From Bacteroidales bacterium (lineage in GTDB: Bacteria > Bacteroidota > Bacteroidia > Bacteroidales > UBA932), in the NCBI GenBank assembly GCA_024402025.1, contig JAKSJY010000003.1, forward strand, positions 1 to 46,447: DNA of 46,447 bases. The letters are read 5' to 3'. Shown here piece by piece: positions 43,186-46,447 of the stretch. How positions within the stretch are numbered: position 1 is the stretch's first letter; the number at the start of each line of letters is the position of its first letter. The notes beneath the pieces were generated by a model. The model saw only the letters and a list, made by a program, of their open reading frames with translations, did not search any database and was not told the origin of the DNA. The translations under genes were made by a program, and so were the position numbers.

Positions 43186-45810
43186 CTACCGGTTCGTCTG
43201 CCGGTAGCGCAGAGGCGTCATCCCCGAATGTTTCATCTTGAAACGGGTGCTGAAATAGCCGGAGGTCGAGAAACCGACCGCTTCGGATATCTCCAGCATC
43301 GAGAGGGATGTCGTCTTCAGCAGTTCCTCGGCCTTCGACATTCTCCTGTCCTCGATAAGGTCGGCGACACCCTTGCCGAAGGATGATTTCACCTTGTTGT
43401 AAAGGGTCGCCCTGCTCATCGCCATCTGCACTGAAATCACCTCCACGTTCAGCGTCGGCTCACTCAGGTGCGCATCTATGTAGTTGAGGATATTCTCTCT
43501 GAACGTCCTGTCGGCGGCGCCCATTTCCGCCTCCATCCTGCGTACCTGCCTGCGGCTGATCACCGATGAAACCAGGACGATGAGCAGCACCAGTACGATG
43601 AAGTAAACCGCCATACTTACCGTTGAAATGTACCAGGGCCTCAACACACGGATTTCCAGAATGTTGGAAGGCGTACTCCAGCTGCAGTCCGACATCAGGT
43701 ACGACACTTCCACGCTGTGCCTTCCCGACTGCAGGGCCGACAACGCTATCCCGTCCGAGGAGGTCTCTTCCGTAAACCCACCTCGCCCGGATACGGTAAA
43801 CCTGTACATCACGTTCTCGAACGGGTCCGCTCCGGCAAGGTTCACCCCCACTTCCAGCATTGTCTGGTTGTGACGCAGCGTGATTTTCCCGGACGGGGTG
43901 TCTATCTTCCCTCCATTCACGGATACGCTGTGCAACTCGACCGTCTTGTTCTCCGTATTGTCATACGGGAAGTTGTTTTCTATTTCCACCAGCCCCGCCG
44001 TGCCTCCCAGAAGCAGACTGCCGTTCGGCAAGTAGCTGTCCGCCAGGATTTCGTTCTTCTGCATTCCGCGGTTCTCTCCCACCATCTCCACCATCCCCTT
44101 TCTGCAGAGGAACACCGTGTTGTCGGCAGCGACCCACAGATTGCCGCCGACAGCATAATGTATGTGGCTGACCCTCTTGAACATGTTGTAACCCTGTTTT
44201 TCGCAGGAGAAGTCGGAAGTGTTGAACTTGTAGAGCCCGTAATTGGTGCCGAACAGGATGTTCCCGTTGCAGAGTTGCGCCGTGTTGATGATACCTGTCT
44301 GGGGATTGGTCCTGAAAATCCAGTCCGTCTTCTTGCTGCGGAGATCTATCACCGCAATGCTGTAGATGGAATAGGCGTAGATTCTTCCGTTGCCGGCCGA
44401 CCCCAGCACTTTCAGGTCGTCATACCTCCCGAAAGTCTTTTTCACGCACTTCTCGAACCCTCCGGTACGTTTGTCATATATATAGGTGTTCAATGCTGTG
44501 ATGAGAATGCGTCCGTCTTCAAGATTATATATTCCGGGGACATTGCTCTGCAGGCATTCGTTGGTGGTGGTCGTCTCGTCCACAAGAAGGAAAGGGGTCA
44601 TCTCCCCGCTGTGTCTGTCCATCAGGAAGAATCCCTTGCCATAACTGAAGAGAATAATCCTCGTATCATCGAAGTCCCCTATCGAGACAATCTTTTCCTT
44701 GGCCTGACCGGGGTATGCCGAAACTTTTCCGCTCTCGGGTTCGAGCCTGAACACCCCGTTCCCGTCCGTCCCCACGTACACTTTTCCATCCGTAGAATGA
44801 AAAAGCGAGATGACCACACTCTCGGATCCGTCCCGCAGGAGCGGAATCGTCTTGATGGAGGTCGGCTTGAGTCCGAACGCGCCGTTGCGCACGCTTCCCA
44901 CCCAGATGTTCCCCATCGGATCCTTGTACAGGCTGGTTATGGAAAGCGGCGCCTCTCCGGCCGTGCGGAAATATCCCAGGCTTGCAACGTCGGCAAAGCT
45001 GTTGTCCGAAGGGGAGAATATCTTTATCCCGTCTCCATCCGTACCGAGCCAGACTTCGTGGTCCACAATAATCATCGACAATATGAACTCCGTCGGCATC
45101 CCACCTTTTCCGGAAAGGAAAACCTCCGTCGCGCCGCTACCGGAAAGATCATAGACGACAAGGCCCAGCTTCATCACCGAGAGGTAAAGGATGTTTCCGT
45201 CGATGGCGGCTACCTTCACGTTTTTCCCCGCAATCTCCGGAATGGACAACTGCTCGGTGTCATCTCCCCGGATGAAATACACCTCGCCGTTGGCGTCCAC
45301 TTCCAGCAGACCGTCCCTGTAGTTGAAAATATCCACGACCTCCGCCGTTGCCCCCTTGTTCAATTCGGCCTCGATGCGTTCTTCCGAAAGGTTGTAAACG
45401 GTAATTCCGCCGACGCCGCCGAAATACAGGGAGTCCCCGCGTTGCGTCGCACAGAGCACAAGACGACTGCTTATCTGTTCGAAACTGTCCGAAGAAAGGT
45501 CGTATCTGAACAGGCCCTTGTCGGTCGATGTCCAAAGGTCCCCGCGGGAATCGCAGAAAAGGGAATTGGTATAGGATCCCCTGATACGCATCGAATTGTC
45601 CTCGGAGAAGGTCCGGAGTCTTCCGTTCTTATATTGGTTAAGCCCGAAACGCGTGCCTATCCAGAGCGAACCGCTGCGGTCATAAACGAGACATGTGACC
45701 GAAGACTGGGAAAGTCCGTCCTCGATACCAATCTTTTTACAAAAGAAGTTGTCTGCCGACAATTTCAATGTTTGTAAAAGAAATATGAATAAAATCAGAA
45801 ATCTTTTCAT
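43186..45810 (-). CDS. Second membrane-spanning propeller / Y_Y_Y / AraC regulator without kinase
   Basis: The 874-residue protein has the same layout as the one at 38932 and is clearly its paralog. It has a signal peptide (LLQTLKLSAD), a periplasmic beta-propeller (about 25-620; LWIGTRFGLNQY, LWTSTDKGLFRY, VWLGTDGDG, IWVGSVRNG), a Y_Y_Y domain, one membrane helix (about 727-751) and an AraC DNA-binding domain (770-872; LNVEVISVQMAMSRATLYNKV, FSTSGYFSTRFK). Kinase and receiver domains are absent. It is convergent with the TSCPD gene (7-base gap) and has its own promoter at 45831. Its target could be the left-hand susC operon at 16461 or a locus beyond the right edge. Confidence 0.93.
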   Translation of the reverse strand: MKRFLILFIFLLQTLKLSADNFFCKKIGIEDGLSQSSVTCLVYDRSGSLWIGTRFGLNQYKNGRLRTFSEDNSMRIRGSYTNSLFCDSRGDLWTSTDKGLFRYDLSSDSFEQISSRLVLCATQRGDSLYFGGVGGITVYNLSEERIEAELNKGATAEVVDIFNYRDGLLEVDANGEVYFIRGDDTEQLSIPEIAGKNVKVAAIDGNILYLSVMKLGLVVYDLSGSGATEVFLSGKGGMPTEFILSMIIVDHEVWLGTDGDGIKIFSPSDNSFADVASLGYFRTAGEAPLSITSLYKDPMGNIWVGSVRNGAFGLKPTSIKTIPLLRDGSESVVISLFHSTDGKVYVGTDGNGVFRLEPESGKVSAYPGQAKEKIVSIGDFDDTRIILFSYGKGFFLMDRHSGEMTPFLLVDETTTTNECLQSNVPGIYNLEDGRILITALNTYIYDKRTGGFEKCVKKTFGRYDDLKVLGSAGNGRIYAYSIYSIAVIDLRSKKTDWIFRTNPQTGIINTAQLCNGNILFGTNYGLYKFNTSDFSCEKQGYNMFKRVSHIHYAVGGNLWVAADNTVFLCRKGMVEMVGENRGMQKNEILADSYLPNGSLLLGGTAGLVEIENNFPYDNTENKTVELHSVSVNGGKIDTPSGKITLRHNQTMLEVGVNLAGADPFENVMYRFTVSGRGGFTEETSSDGIALSALQSGRHSVEVSYLMSDCSWSTPSNILEIRVLRPWYISTVSMAVYFIVLVLLIVLVSSVISRRQVRRMEAEMGAADRTFRENILNYIDAHLSEPTLNVEVISVQMAMSRATLYNKVKSSFGKGVADLIEDRRMSKAEELLKTTSLSMLEISEAVGFSTSGYFSTRFKMKHSGMTPLRYRQTNR

Positions 45811-45830
45811 TCAGTAAATCAAAATTCATA

Positions 45831-45861
45831 CAAAAATAAAAATATTTTAAACGAAAAGAAA
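45831..45861 (-). promoter_or_regulatory. Predicted promoter of the second regulator
   Basis: TATTTTTG (45838-45831 on the minus strand) matches the -7 consensus, with TTTC (45861-45858) 19 bases upstream. The ATG at 45810 is 20 bases after the box, the same spacing as for the paralog at 38932. Confidence 0.5.
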
Positions 45862-45939
45862 TCGAATTGTTTCTCCATAATACCCATTTTTGCATACGAA
45901 AAATTTATATCTTCAGAATATAAATATTGGTTGTGTTTC

Positions 45940-45967
45940 GGAGCTCCGCCCGTGAGGGTAGAGCTCC
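45940..45967 (+). terminator. Terminator-like hairpin
   Basis: GGAGCTC (45940-45946) and GAGCTCC (45961-45967) pair around a 14-base loop and are followed by TTTCCTTTATTT on the plus strand. The T-run is interrupted and no plus-strand gene ends here, so it is only terminator-like. Confidence 0.35.
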
Positions 45968-46080
45968 TTTCCTTTATTTGCCCGGGGTCCCGGGGCTCAG
46001 GGGAAAACCCTGTGTTTAGGCTCTGAGAATTATTTACTTTGGTCGTCCTTCGGGTCAATCCTGTTACATAGAGGCCAGGG

Positions 46081-46274
46081 CCTGGAAGGGGCCGGAGGGA
46101 CGAGAGAGCCGAAGGTTCCCGGCGGAGCGCAGAACCGGATGGCATACCTGCGGGCAGTGCGGTTTTGAAATTGGGTCGGAGACTTGCTCCGGGGACCCGG
46201 TTCTCAAAACCGCACTGCCCGCAGAGAATGCCGGAAACAGAATGAGGTCACACTGCCGTCCGGCCCCTTCCAGG
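46081..46274. repeat. Outer 16-base inverted repeat of a nested foldback
   Basis: CCTGGAAGGGGCCGGA (46081-46096) is repeated as an exact inverted copy at 46259-46274, 162 bases away. It encloses the 21-base inverted repeat at 46148-46224 with nearly the same centre. Extra pairing (GGCAT 46141-46145 with ATGCC 46228-46232) lengthens the inner stem. It may be a structured RNA, a palindromic mobile element or a recombination site; no ORF lies inside. Confidence 0.7.
46148..46224. repeat. Perfect 21-base inverted repeat with structured loop
   Basis: The arms 46148-46168 and 46204-46224 (starting CTGCGGGCAGTGCGG) are exact inverted copies. The 35-base loop can itself pair (GGGTC with GACCC, GGAG with CTCC), giving one long hairpin. 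The arms are GC-rich with a TTTTGA end; no T-run follows the second arm. Confidence 0.85.
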
Positions 46275-46300
46275 TCCGAACCGTCTTCGACATTGATCCC

Positions 46301-46447
46301 GTCGAGCAGGATTCGCCGGGAATTCTGTCTGATGGAGGGGGTTGAAGGGGTCGTCGAGCAGGATTCGCCGGGTTTTCTGTCTGATGAAGGGTTTTGGAGG
46401 GCTCGTCGAGCAGGATATGGCCCGAATCCTGTCTGATGGAGGGGTTT
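46301..46447. repeat. 52-base tandem repeat, truncated by the window edge
   Basis: Copies start at 46301, 46353 and 46405, each with GTCGAGCAGGAT, then CTGTCTGATG and a G-rich tail. The spacing is exactly 52 bases twice, and the third copy is cut at the edge. Each unit holds a small dyad (CAGGATTC with GAATTCTG in copy 1; CAGGAT with ATCCTG in copy 3). Fifty-two is not a multiple of three, so coding repeats are unlikely. Confidence 0.85.

Larger units (their letters stand above)
45811..46447. other. Intergenic region without a convincing gene
   Basis: The first 120 bases are AT-rich and carry the regulator promoter. From about 45940 the sequence becomes GC-rich and is full of inverted and direct repeats. 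Short open frames here (45819-46145 minus, 46242-46436 plus) are low-complexity, run through the repeats and resemble no family. No tRNA, tmRNA or SRP RNA pattern was recognised. Confidence 0.6.

Noticed and set aside
43186..43207. Hairpin CTACCGG/CCGGTAG as a terminator between convergent genes
   Set aside because: It lies in the last codons of the regulator and has no T-run on either side.
43717..45777. A 686-residue plus-strand frame opposite the second regulator
   Set aside because: It is antisense to a well-supported propeller/AraC gene and has no domains of its own.
45819..46145. 108-residue minus-strand frame at the right edge
   Set aside because: It runs through the promoter and repeats and is low-complexity; no family likeness.
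46242..46436. 64-residue plus-strand frame across the tandem repeats
   Set aside because: The repeat period is not a multiple of three, so the peptide does not repeat; probably a chance frame.
46301..46447. Possible CRISPR array
   Set aside because: The units are 52-base tandem copies in which the between-repeat sequence is also partly conserved; there are no unique spacers and no cas genes.

Overview
The window reads as one chromosomal stretch of a GC-rich member of the Bacteroidales. The signs are SusC/SusD pairs, lipoproteins with short Bacteroidetes-type lipoboxes, FeoAB fused in one chain, propeller/AraC regulators, and TAnnTTTG promoter boxes with weak ribosome-binding sites. The family cannot be fixed from the sequence; Rikenellaceae-like or uncultured gut Bacteroidales would fit the base composition (inference). 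No rRNA, tRNA, transposase, integrase or CRISPR array was seen.

Positions 57-38796 are almost entirely one very large polysaccharide utilization locus (PUL) on the minus strand. Read in the direction of transcription (right to left) it contains: susC-susD (38796-33583); a second susC-susD pair (33558-28933); a BT_3987-type lipoprotein and a two-PKD glycan-binding lipoprotein (28918-27039); an intrinsic terminator; three GH16-type genes, the middle one with all three catalytic residues replaced (26969-24185); a GH89-GH97 fusion (24171-20071); FeoAB and a FeoB-associated Cys-rich peptide (20070-17774); a phosphodiester glycosidase (17777-16512); a new promoter; a third susC-susD pair (16461-11668); two lipoproteins; a GHL10-type hydrolase; a GH97; a 1495-residue protein joining a metallophosphoesterase, a six-hairpin glycosidase, a binding module and a second metallophosphoesterase; and a GH28-like beta-helix lipoprotein. 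Many junctions are stop/start overlaps (ATGA, TTGA, TAATG) or have no gap, so translation is probably coupled.

The enzyme set points to a glycan that contains phosphate esters or sugar-phosphate diesters and alpha-linked sugars. The phosphodiester glycosidase would remove a sugar from a sugar-1-phosphate diester. The metallophosphoesterase modules would remove the exposed phosphate. GH89 (alpha-GlcNAc) and two GH97 enzymes (one inverting, one retaining) would trim alpha-glycosides, and GH16 would cut a beta-linked backbone. Candidates are fungal or protist phosphoglycans, phosphorylated glycoproteins, or teichoic-acid-like polymers. This is inference; no single substrate is shown by the sequence.

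Positions 38797-38931 form a divergent promoter region. To its right on the plus strand lie a membrane-spanning propeller/Y_Y_Y/AraC regulator without kinase or receiver domains (38932-41553), folB, an SPFH/prohibitin-type protein and an exported TSCPD-domain protein (to 43178). A second, paralogous regulator lies on the minus strand (43186-45810). The last 637 bases have no convincing gene; they carry a terminator-like hairpin, a large nested inverted repeat (46081-46274) and a 52-base tandem repeat that runs off the right edge.
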